A DNA stretch of 64,000 nucleotides from NCBI GenBank assembly GCA_964023205.1, contig OZ026833.1:33630830-33694829 (forward strand), written 5' to 3'. Numbering within the stretch: the first letter of the stretch is position 1; every line of letters begins with the position of its first letter. The translations under genes were made by a program, and so were the position numbers. Positions 11,701 through 23,400 of this stretch are shown one piece after another. The notes beneath the pieces were generated by a model. The model was not told where the DNA came from and ran no database searches. It saw only the letters and a program-made list of their open reading frames with translations. The stretch comes from Lutraria lutraria (Eukaryota; Mollusca; Bivalvia; Venerida; Mactridae).

Positions 11701-13064
11701 ATCGATATCCGTATAATGGCAACAATAGGAAGATTATAATTTTATAATGATCTTCTTGATGGGATATTGACTACATACGGTATACAGTGTGATACACATG
11801 TTTTTGTTGCCCGTCGTTATGTCAGACTATGGTAATGTTTTTAATTTTTATCGCTGACGTTTTATATTTCATTCAATGTGCACCACACTATCTTATAATT
11901 CATTGAATGCATGTGTACGTTTTTGTGGCCTTGAAGTTTAAATGTCTTCAATGATTTCAGTTGAAGTTGTTTAAATACACCGGAAGCCAAGCCCGCAACT
12001 GATAAAAAGTAACACTCGACACGCAAATATGGTTATTCAATATAATTACTTTCTATGAGCCCGGATTCAGAAACTTGCCTTTGCAACTGACATATTAAAA
12101 AGTGTCTCGTTACAGTGTTTTGCATTTGCATTACGATTTTATATTAAACCGTTAGTGCGTTAGTGGATATGTGTGAATTAAAATTGGATGAAAATTGAAT
12201 AATGAGCGAAATTTAGATCTATGTTTTCACATGAACTCTAGAAAGCAAAACAAACACAGTGTGGTTTACATCTGATGTTTAATTGTAGAAAGGTGATGTC
12301 GGAAATGAATACACGTATATTTATAGTCGTGTTTACTGTTACCCGACACGACCTGTCTTAAAGTTTATATACATTCATTGTGAGTATATTTACGGATCAA
12401 TAAAAGCTCGCATTTTCACAACAAGTGTTAAGAAAAAAGACAATTATTTAGTGGCAAACATCTTATCATCTTTTACACATGACAGTTTTATCTAGCAATA
12501 CACCTAATATGTTTAATATTCAAAGTTCAACCAATATTTGGCTAAATAAAGATCGGTAACCGACAGTAGGTACATTTGTATATTCAAGAACTATAATAGC
12601 TTTTATATTTTAGATATCTACAAATAACACAAAAAAAGTTTAATCAATTTATTTTAAAAAAAAACACTCGCCGGAAATATTGATGCTTGACACCACGAGA
12701 ACTTTTAGCAGCTTAAAGCTGTAAGTTTACCAAATGTAATGATATTTAACTAAATTGAATGTAAGTTTACCAAATGTAATGATATTTAACTAAATTGAAT
12801 GTAGATGACAATCAAACCTGGTGGCGAACCAAACTTCTCACAAGTACACCTTTCTGCTCCTAACACATCTACACAAACACAGTGCTTCCAAAGACCGACC
12901 AAGTAGGAGATCGTTACTTTGAAGTCGTAACCAATTAGTTCGAGTTCCGTTTCAACAGTAGACCAGCTAGTTGTGGCAAATCCTGTGATATGTAGAGCTA
13001 GGGCAATAATCACAAACACTGCAGCAATTTTCAGACAAGTTGAAGACTGCGAACAAACAGCCAT
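8743..13064 (-). CDS. Claudin/PMP22-like four-span membrane protein, 3 exons
   Basis: CDS exons on the minus strand are 13064-12818, 9513-9370 and 9185-8743, all joining in phase 1 (834 nt, 277 aa). The donors are CAG/GTTTGA and ACAG/GTGAGG; the acceptors are ATTGTAG and TTTTCTAG. Exon 1 encodes transmembrane segment 1 and the first extracellular loop with GLWKHC plus further Cys residues, the W-GLW-C-C style signature of claudins. Exon 2 encodes segment 2 and the start of segment 3. Exon 3 completes segment 3, encodes segment 4, and adds a Pro/Gln/Tyr-rich cytoplasmic tail with PPPY, a possible WW-domain ligand. Claudin-like proteins shape septate junctions and paracellular seals in invertebrates. 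The exact subfamily is uncertain. Intron 1 is about 3.3 kb. Confidence 0.8.
11150..11270. repeat. Short dispersed repeat, copy 1
   Basis: It shares GACCCGATTTCG and CACATACTAATGCAAGATTG with 29031-29110 in the same orientation. The spacing and the intermediate bases also align, so this is a degenerate interspersed repeat. Confidence 0.7.
12721..12800. repeat. Perfect 40-bp tandem duplication beside a splice donor
   Basis: The 40 bases starting GTAAGTTTACCAAATG at 12721 are repeated exactly at 12761. The array ends 17 bp from the exon 1 donor (GT at 12817-12816) of the claudin-like gene. Identity of the copies implies a recent event or assembly-level slippage. Confidence 0.9.
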
Positions 13065-13674
13065 TTTATAAGAGGCACTGAGTTATGTTATCAGTCTATA
13101 GATTGAATTGAAAATATCGTTATACCGATCTGTTGCATATTACGCAGTTAAATAATTCAAACGCTTGTTAAACTGGTTGCTTAGACTAAAATGATGTATT
13201 CCACTATAAATCCGAATATCCGATATTGGTAATACATCAGGAATAATGAAGTCAATCAATATAAATGATTTTATGGCTTAAATTTATACGTACTGCCTTC
13301 CATTTATTGGACTTACCAGCGTCATTTTCTGGTTTGAGTCTGTGATCCAATATTCAAAGATCCGATTGGACCTCTTGGCAAATAAAATAGTCTATAATGA
13401 GACAATATATATTCATAGAAAGGTGATTTTTAAGACCAATTAATACACATTATGTTAATACAAAAAATCGCAAACCACGAATCTCAGTAATGGCGATTAT
13501 TCGAATTCAATCTTTCAATTTGATTCGTGATTACCCGAGTGATCGGATACTCGCCACAGCCTTACCTTGACATTTCAAATTGGTGTGTGGTAAAGATCAT
13601 TTCGCCAGCGTATATTTATATCGGTTAATACATGTATGATTTGTAATATACAACAATATCAACTAAGAGACTTC
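13065..13674. promoter_or_regulatory. Region upstream of the claudin-like start codon
   Basis: This holds the 5' flank of the minus-strand gene starting at 13064. No gene is visible. I cannot place a TATA box or transcription start with confidence. Confidence 0.3.
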
Positions 13675-13890
13675 CAAGAGCAAGTGGTTATGGTCATTAG
13701 TTATAATCACTAGTCCATACCAATGGGATTTCGAACCTCACCAGGAAAAGACATTTCACAAGTTAGGAAGCTGTTAGGCTAGCTGACGGAAGTTCGGTGC
13801 TTCTACCTTAGTGTGAGCCTGTGATCTTCCTCCTCCGTTAAGCATATAATGACCCTAGCTGTTGCCATGATGTTGAATTTCAGTAAAAAT
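13675..13890 (+). mobile_element. tRNA-derived SINE
   Basis: An A-box-like segment (AGCAAGTGGTTATGG) is followed by a B-box-like GATTTCGAACCTC. A body with CTAGCTGACGGAAGTTCGG then follows, a core also recognisable in the minus-strand SINE at 53150-53375. This is a degenerate copy with no coding capacity. Confidence 0.6.
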
Positions 13891-13972
13891 ACACAAAAAT
13901 CGCCTACTACACATATTATGTACACTGTGTTTTTTTTGTAAACCGATAGTTACGCTCATGCACAATTATGTA

Positions 13973-14917
13973 AAAAACTGAATGATATAACGCGTGGTGA
14001 ATTAAGACATGCGGTTCATATTCAATTCAAGCTTTTAACTGGAAAGGATACCTGTGTCATTACTGGACTAAGATGTCAGGTAAATATACATTACCTGTAT
14101 TTTTACTAGGGTTTAACACCGCGCCCCTTGGTAAATTTTCAGCTTTAACGATGATTGAAGACTCTTAAACATACACCTTGGTTGAACCATTGGTAGCTCG
14201 TATGCTAGTTGGATAACTTCTAAAAAATGAATGCATTAGAATGAAAAATGCTTATACAGTTCCATTTTGGAGATTTGTTAGATTGTGTGTGCTACTGGAG
14301 TCAGATGTAAATTGAAATATGTCGGGTACTTTTCTAGATAAACTATATATCACCGGCGTAAAGGTCAGAATAAATAGTAATGTTTAACTTTTAATTCTTC
14401 TGAACCGTTAATGTAGGACCGGAACCGAAAGGAAAGGTTCGGGTTGTTAATCGAAAACACGCCTAAGTGTACTCTTACATGGTTAAATGGCAGTAATATA
14501 AAACTGAGGGTAATTCCATGTTTAAATCTCTCTGACTTGCTGTTCGAGAGAGGTGCCCGAAAAGAATAAAACAATTCTGAAGTTATTTTTCCGAATGTTT
14601 ACTTGACGTGTGATACCGTTTGAAACAATGTGTAGCGCACGAAACTTAGAATAAACCATGAAACTAAAACTTAGCTGTGATCATTATATATTGCATGCTT
14701 ATAAGTTTTAGTTTCTCGGCTTATTCTAAGCTTCGTTTATTCCAATAACAACTGTTCAGCATGTAAAATAATTTGTATTTACCTAATCGCGTTTAAAGTC
14801 TAATGCTATTTTGGGAAACTTGATTTCTAAATAAAGTTCCTATGTAATCGATGAGCAGTATAGAATCGTTGGACTCCATTGATATATTTAAATGCGTAGA
14901 CTAAAACCGCGTATCCA
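13973..14917. repeat. Dispersed repeat, copy 2 (about 0.95 kb)
   Basis: It matches copy 1 at 5407-6808 in the same orientation, from AAAACTGAATGATATAACGC to AAACCGCGTATCC. It jumps from CGAAAACACGCCTA directly to AGTGTACTCTTAC, lacking about 475 bp present in copy 1. It also carries a small extra segment near 14815-14830. Confidence 0.8.
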
Positions 14918-16939
14918 ATGAAATATCGCGCCTTATAAGTCGCTCTTTTGTATATCATGTTTCCGTAAAAGTAGTTCTACTTTCGGTTTTCGTTCGATGT
15001 TTCAGTAATATCTCTACAGACGTATGCATGCATTTGCAACAATCTTCCATCGATGTACGAAATTGTATACGTTTTATGCCTTTCTAACATTTGATTAATC
15101 TTAATATTGCAGGGTGGATTCTCATCTAATCGTATTAATTTACGTGATATTCCTATCAACTAGTGTTAGCTTGGTGTTGCAGACACTATATATAGAATGT
15201 AAACATGGAGTTCATGACGTAAAATACTGGTTGTGTGCTTTTAAAATGCTAGTTTAAGAGTTCTTTTTATGCAATATTATAGAATAGAATTTGACGATCA
15301 CGTCTGAATCTCGTCTTACATCGAGTTACCCCTAGGCCCTACTCTTTTGTGTCAGGGTCTTTTGTGTTAAAATCGGACGTATCAATGTGGATATTTACTG
15401 CTCCTTATGTGTTGTTCACTAATATGTGTACAACAAAGAGTTTTTAATGCAATCAAATTGTCTTCAATTAATGTGCTGAACATTAAACTTTCCACTTTTT
15501 TAAAATTGTAGCTAAGGGATTAGTAAAGCGCTAGCGTATGTCCTCCACATTCATGTATATGACCTGAATTATAATATGGATGAATATAGGTCCGTAAGTG
15601 TAAATGTTAAGAATATTTGCATGGACACGAACGATGTGGGTACACATTTCTCGTTTTTGCTTCGTATGGAAATAAACAAGTTCCGACAGTACTTTGATTG
15701 TAAATGGTACGCATTATGTCTCATAGATAGGTAAAACTGTTCGGTGAGCAATGCTTGATCGACTGCTACAACTTACAGGCACCATTGAAGTTCACGAATG
15801 GGCATATTCGCTGACAACCATCAAAGGATTTCGGGATATATCTTCCTTGGACTTGGTTTTATCAAAATGCATGTCTTATGACAAAAGCCTGTTTAGAAAG
15901 AAATACCCACCCACCATGGTTGATCTTACCACTATCAATGTATATTGAAAAGTAAAGATAACCTGCTCGAAAACGAAAGTAAATCAGATTTTCAGGTTTT
16001 TCAAACGAACAAAAGCTAAACTTACATTGGAATCCTGTTTTGCTTATCTTTTTCTCTTTTGACTGACACGCTTTCAGCTATCTACTTAGCTGAATATCGT
16101 AGAAATAGAAATGTCGGAAAATGTTTTGGAATACATCGTGCATACTGATGTTGCTCTGTCACACCTATAGTGATCCTTTCGAATATAGCTCCCCGTGGTA
16201 ACTCTGTTCGTTTGGGGAGCTGTATACGGAAAAAAGCATCTGCAAATTTAATAGTGCTCACGTGTGCTTCGATAAAAATGATGATATAAAAAATGAAATG
16301 TCAACGAAATCATCGACTTGGCAAATGTTTAGAATTCATATATTCGTGTAGGCCAATGATTCTAAAAGGTTTTAAAGTACATAACTCGCAATTTTCCAGT
16401 GAATAAACTCAAGACAGACAACAGATTGACGTACATTATCTCACTCATACAAACAAACAGGCACACGTTCTCAAAATGCAGATTTTGTGAGGTTATTTCT
16501 TTGACCTTTTTGTTAATGTTAACCCAGGATACAAACACTCCGTATCCCCAGAATACAACAGTTACCTTATAATAACTGAATAAACTGAAACAAACTCATT
16601 ATGTGATATCATTTGGGCATATGTACACGACAGACAGACAGACGATTCCATGCATGGTAAATGCATAACTTGTTGGCATGTGTCTAGCTTTTATCTTGCA
16701 TTTGATATTCGTCGAAAATGCTTCCCAGGAGATATATACGGAAACGTCTGCAAATATGGCTTCCCTGGTAGCTACATTCGAAAGGATCCCTATAGGGTGT
16801 GACATTTCTAGGAAAGAAATAGATATACCAAATTGTTTAGGTTGTGCGTGTTATTTTTATTCTAATTATTGATATGAGCATAGGGTGTTGATTTTAATTT
16901 TCACTGTATCGACACCCTAGCAATACACATTTGACAACA
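14918..16939. other. Non-coding stretch upstream of the CD225 exons
   Basis: Short ORFs at 15751-15948 and 16678-16872 have no recognisable domain. The missing first coding exon of the CD225 gene may lie here, but I could not identify an ATG exon ending in the required phase 1. Confidence 0.4.
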
Positions 16940-17090
16940 TGTTTGATTCGGTGACCCAGTGGTAATGCGCTAGACTACTAAACGTAAGGCCGTGTATTCG
17001 AACTCTGGCTCCGCCTTTCAATATGTCAGGGATGACTTTCTCTGTGACCCCATCCCAACTACCGAGCCTATAAATAAATAAATAGGAACT
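16940..17090 (+). mobile_element. tRNA-derived SINE
   Basis: The head looks like a tRNA: GTGACCCAGTGGTAATGCGC as A box and GTATTCGAACTCTGG as B box. An unrelated body ends in TAAATAAATAAATAGG. The non-tRNA body and A-rich tail mark it as a SINE rather than a tRNA gene. Confidence 0.65.
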
Positions 17091-17460
17091 GTTTAAAACA
17101 CATACACACAAAGAGAGACATAAAACTTAAACCATTTAACTGAACCCTAAGCTAACATTAATGTCCGTTAACTGCCTGTATGATACAAAATGTTTTTTTT
17201 TAAACCAAAACGTACACACCACCATATTACTATGCATCAAATAAACAACGTGGACGTCTATTGTGCATACTAAAATATGATATTTTGGGACACGGTTTTA
17301 AACCATTACAAATGACTGCATCAGCATATTCAGGAAGTGAGACAATATCCGTAAATTATGTCCTATATATCTGCCTATAAATGTTCTAGTGTCAAGCAGT
17401 TCTGTGAGCTCGTATTAAACGGATTCCAATGTGTCGAGTAATTATAATACTATGTTGTAG

Positions 17461-20400
17461 AAGATAACCCACCAGCATATCAGCCAGTAGAATTGAATCC
17501 CTATCATGATGGCTACGATCAGAACAATGCAAAAAGTTATGATAAAAATACCCCACCACCTCTACAGCCATCAAATGACATTACAATGCAGGTACGTACT
17601 ATAATAACATCCTTGAAGAATACGTGTTATCTTCCATGATTGATTGAGGGTACCTTTAGTTATTAGATAAGATTCAGTCAAATTTTAGACGAAGCCTTTT
17701 AACTGATACATGTCTTATGATAAGCCATGATAAAGACACCCACAGTTTATTCAGTTCGTATCAAACTGAATGACAACACGTTATTTCAGGAGCTTATTCC
17801 TCTTGCTCAAATATTTCCCGCGGTGTTCCCCAACACATCCGGTATTAAACCGTAAACGACATGTCAGCCGATGACTTTGGACTTGTAAAACAAATCTGCA
17901 GTTGGACATTACTGAAATGAGGAAAATTGATTAATTAGCAATTTATTCATTGTTAATAAATTGTCACTGACTTTTGGCAAAACTATACTCCAAGTTATAT
18001 CCAAACTGTACTGTATCTTGTAAAGGTCAAGTTATTGAGCCAACTACATTAGTAAATTATCATGGTACTATTCGTGACCAATATGTATCTTGTGATTCAA
18101 TGGTTTCTAGGTAAAAATGTTTATGTAGGTACCGTACATTCCTGACCCTGCACACTAAGAAACTCTTCGTAGTGTTACCTATCCAATGTCATTTTGACTA
18201 ATTCTTATTAGTTTTACGGTTTAAATTTTTTAATGTGGATGTATTAGGCATAGGTTACACAAAATAAGTTAATAATGATATTGGTCATGAGCAATTACAG
18301 TCTTTAAATTGGTTACCAGTATTCAAAAGAGTCGATCAAATAAAGCTATCATGCGTACAGCACAAGATTATATGGCTGAATATTTCATTCTCGTATAAAA
18401 CATGGTTTCGTGCAAAGATTATTTCATTGTTCCTAAGGTCAAAGGATTTGGACTAAAATAGTATGCTTATGATGTTTGTTACAGTAATGGGTAATTTGCA
18501 ATATTTCGCGTCTACACATATTTTTAATTAATATGTCGTCAAAAAACGCTTTTAAGTCATTTTTCATTAGTAGTTTGTAAGTAAGTAATCGGCAGCATCT
18601 GTACATCTTAATTCCTCTTGTTTAAAGATTAAAATAGTTTATAAATATTAGTATATCAGTCAGAAATGATGCTTTTTCTCACTCAATAATTCATCGATAA
18701 TGAAGTTTTATTTACATTATTGCATAATTTATTGTTTATTGGTCCTAAAGTATTTTACGCATTGTAAAACATGTACTTGTTTAAATATACCCATGAGATA
18801 TATGAATTTTATAGTACATTGATTTATGAATTTTAGCATCATTCCGAGATGGTAAACGTTCAGCAGCAAACATCAGCGGTATTGGTTAGTCGTCAAAGAG
18901 GTTCTGATCTTACCCTACCATCGATCCTGGTTTGTTTGTTTTGCTGCTTTTGTACAGGCTTGCCAGCCATTATGTATGCAGCGAAGGTGAGATGTTACAT
19001 GTACCTACTATAAGTTGAACATTGCTGTGATAATTTCGTAGATCATTTGTCAATGCCTATTTTTGTTGGCGAGCAGCACATCGATGGTCTTGAAAATGCC
19101 GAACATGCACTTTTTACAATGTTGATGTTATTTTTGGCGAACTTGATTTAAGTTCTGTGTCTCGCGCTATGTCCGAAAATAACGAACATTACAGTCAATT
19201 GAAAAACATTAAATGTCATGTGATAAAATGTCGTATTTCAATTGGCCAGAATAAGGAGGTAAAAAAGTCCGAATCTACATGCTTTGCAGCTTCGGCGTTT
19301 TATTGTATTGTTTATCAAATAGAAATAGGGTGGACCAACCAAACTTGTAATAACCAAACTTGTAATAATTTTTTCAAGTTGAAGTAAGATTTTACTTTTG
19401 TACTCCTGAACTTACTGATGTGTTTTGCCCCATTAATTAGCACGTGCTGACCTAATTAAGGTCACTAGCGCATGAAATGTCCTTCTTTTTTCATATTCAA
19501 TATACCATCTATCCATACAGTCAAACGTGTAATAATTATTACAAGTCTGGTTTTTATTACAAGTTTGGTTGCAAGAACCAACCAAACTTGTAATAACCAA
19601 ACTTGTAATAACATTTTCAAGTTGAAGTAAGATTTTACTTTTGCACTCATTAACTTCTTGGCGTGTTCCGCCCCATTAATCAGCACGTGCTGACCCAATT
19701 AAGGTCACTAGCGCCTGAATTGACCTTCATTTTTTCATATTCAAAATAACATCTATCCATACAGTCAAACATGTAATAAGTATTACAAGTCTGGTTTTTA
19801 TTACAAGTTTGGTTGCAAGGTCCAACCAAACTTGTAATAACCAAACTTGTAATAAAATTTGCAAGTTGAAGTTAGATTTTACTTTTGCACTCATGAACTT
19901 ACTGATGTGTTCTATCCCATTAATTAGCACATGCTGACCCAATTAAGGTCACTAGCTCTTGAAATGACCTTCATTTTTTCATATTCATTATACCATCTAT
20001 CCATACAGTCAAACATGTAATAATTATTGCAAGTCTGGTTTTTATTACAAGTTTGGTTGCAAGATCCAACCAAGCTTGTAATAACCAAACTTGTAATAAA
20101 GTTTTCAAGTTGAAGTAAGATTTTACTTTTGTACTCATGAACTTACTGATGTGTTTTGCCCCATTAATTAGCACGTGCTGACCTAATTAAGGTCACTAGC
20201 GCTTGAAATGACCTTCTTTTTTCATATTCAAAATGCCATCTATCCATACATTCAAACATGTGATAATTATTACAAGTCTGGTTTTTATTACAAGTTTGGT
20301 TGCAAGATCCAACCAAACTTGTAATAACCAAACTTGTAATAAAATTTTCAATTTGAAGTAAGATTTTACTTTTGCACTCATGAATTACTGATGTATTCCG

Positions 20401-23400
20401 CCCCATTAATTAGCACGTGCTGACCTTATCAAGGTCAGTAGCGCTTGAAATGACCTTCATTTTTTCATATTCATTATACCATCTATTCTTGCAGTCAAAC
20501 TTGTAATAATTATTAGAAGTCTGGTTTTTATTACAAGTTTGGTTGCAAAGTCCAACTAAACTTGTAATAACCAAACTTGTAATAAAATTTTCAAGTTGAA
20601 GTTAGATTTTACTTTGGCACTCATGAACTAACTGATCTGTTCTATCCCATTAATAAGCACGTGCTGACCCAATTAAGGTCACTAGCGATTGAAATGACCT
20701 TCATTTTTTCATATTCATTATACCATCTATCCTTACAGTCAAACTTGTAATAATTATTGCAAGTCTGGTTTTTAATACAAGTTTGGTTGCAAGGTCCAAC
20801 CAAACTTGTAATAACCAAACTTGTAATAAAATTTTCAAGTTGAAGTAAGATTTTACTTTTGCACTCATTAACTTACTGATGTAAATCGCCCCATTAATTA
20901 GCACGTGCTGACCTTATCAAGGTCACTAGAGCTTGAAATGACCTTCATTTTTTTCATATTCATTATACCATCTATCCTTACAGTCAAACTTGTAATAATT
21001 ATTTGAAGTGGTTTTTATTACAAGTTTGTTTGCGAGGTCCAACCAAACTTGTAATAACCAAACTTGTAATAAAATGTTCAAGTTGTAGTAAGATTTTACT
21101 TTTGCACTCATGAACTTACTTATGTGTTCTGTCGCATTAATTAGCATGTGTCATCTGTCCTCTGTCATGTTTGTTTAAATGATGACCCAGGAGTCAAGAT
21201 TGACCAACACCGGGGCTCATTTGGTTTATTCGGGCTCATACACCGGAAAAAAAGTGAAAAAATGTTCTTCTCTAAAGGTCTTCTTTTGTGGTGAGCAATA
21301 TGGTGTCATCATGACAATCTCTACAGGATCTGCGCATTTTCATGTCAAAGGTCATCCAGAGGGGGCATTGTGTTTTTAAACAGATCTTGTTTTATTTACT
21401 ATTAAAGGGGCATGCTCAGGAACTGTTTTGTCTTGGGTTTCATAAACCAAAAATGCGTTTATCACGTGTGAAACCAATTATTACCGAAAAGTCAAAGAAG
21501 AATGTGCGTTCCAAAATGACTTTATATAACCCGCGCGTCGGTATTTGTATGTCGATTTAAATAAAAGGCTGTAAGCCTTTTATTGACGACAACGATATTT
21601 CTGATTCGTCTGAGAATTACTGAGCGTGCGCACTGCCTTTCAAAGGACATTTACCTATAATTGATCGATAGATTAACTTTATGTCAAATAAATGACGTAA
21701 CATGTGCAATACTTACCATTTCACAGTTTGCTGATGTTTTTTTTCACGATGTTTTCGCTTTTGACAGATCCCGAAAGGGTCGAGTTACGAAAATGACGAA
21801 TATTTTCTGAGGCCAAAATCGGCAGGTTTGGTAAATCTTGAAATGTGTATATTGAGTAAACTAGCGGGATATTTCATAGCTATTTTTCATGATTTAGGCA
21901 TTGAAACAATAACAATTTGATTGCTATTCGAGTCACTTCAGTTCCAGGGCATGCCCCTTTAAGTGACGCCGCATAGTACCATTTGTTGTATCAGTATACA
22001 TAGCAGACTTTGCAGTTTGACAAAAGTTGGAAAACTGTTGCTTTTGAAAGCTCTTGAAATTTTAAAGAGGTTCGGCAAAATAAGCTGTAAAAGTAACAAA
22101 GATAATAATTAGTTGAAAAATAATTATCTGTTAGATAATATATTAACCTGTGTATATACAGCAACAATAAGTTCTTAGAAAAACACATGTATACAAATGG
22201 GTTGAAATCTAAATTCTCTAAAATCTCTAGGTTTACATGAACTATATTTGTCACTCTCCAGCATACTAACAGTTAAGGCCTTAAACAGAAAAATCTTGAG
22301 TTTAATGCTAAAAGTACAAGTACTAATTTTTGGTAAATTAGATTATGTATAATGTATTCGTCATTTTTACCGTATATGAATTATATCTTGTAAACTTGTT
22401 CGTTGTGTAAACATTTGGATGGTAATGATATGCGATTAAATTGATTTTTTCGGCTCTAACTCTGTCATAAAGATTTGTAACCCAACAGCACACCAAAAAC
22501 AGGTTCAGTCTGTAAAGAAGTCCAGGACTAACAAACATACGCACATGTGAGACAAGGTCAGAAGTTCAGTATACAGTATAACAGTTTATATAAAGATCAG
22601 AGCGCTGAAGGTCACATAGAGTTTTAAGTTCATAATTTCGGTCTTTTCGGAATGTCCACTCTGTAACTTCGTTATTCATTGCAAGAACTTACTACAAATG
22701 TTAACCATCTTTAGACGATGTGTCACGTGCAACCCCAATTGCTGCAGCTCGAATGTCAAAGTCACACTTAGCGGTTAAAGGTAAAAACTCGGTTATTCTA
22801 TTTTATGTCCGCTCAGTAACTTTGACATACGTGGATAGATATCGGACATTCTTGGCAGAAATGTCTACGAACATGTGACGGTGTGTCATGCGTAAGACCA
22901 GAAGAAAGATATCAAGAATACACCGATAAGTGTTTCTGATAAACGCCACATCCATCTTGTTTTACGGCGACTTTTTAGCTTCTTATCGATCTTAAAATAA
23001 GTAATAAATTAGAAGTAGTCGGTATATATTATATCTGTAACTATGGCAGTAACAATGCCTATTTTGGTACCGATGGATTCGGAAAATTTTTGGCTGGATA
23101 ATTGGCTGCATGAAAAAAATCGAAACATCTGATAACTTAGATAACCGACATGCATGGTTGGTGAAATTTAATTAGCACATGAATATCAGAATATGTACAT
23201 GAATAGGTGACATTATTGAGAAAGGGTATGTTAATTCCTAAGCATGAATATCCATCAACTGTACAGTTCCTAATTTAGGACTTCTCCTAACAATCGTTGT
23301 TGTGTCGCGAGCAACACAAGTGACTTGTCTCATATGGAAAAATCAAATTCCGATAGTACTTTAAGTACTTTGATTTTTTATTGTACGTTGACGTCTAAAA

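Larger units (their letters stand above)
9514..12817 (-). other. Intron 1 of the claudin-like gene, with repeats
   Basis: No exon with both splice sites was found here. It contains an inverted repeat (10829-10853 against 10957-10984, sharing CTATGTTCGGTTTT-like sequence), one copy of a dispersed repeat (about 11150-11270, paired with 29017-29119), and a perfect 40-bp tandem duplication at 12721-12800. ORFs at 9870-10518 lack family features. Confidence 0.6.
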
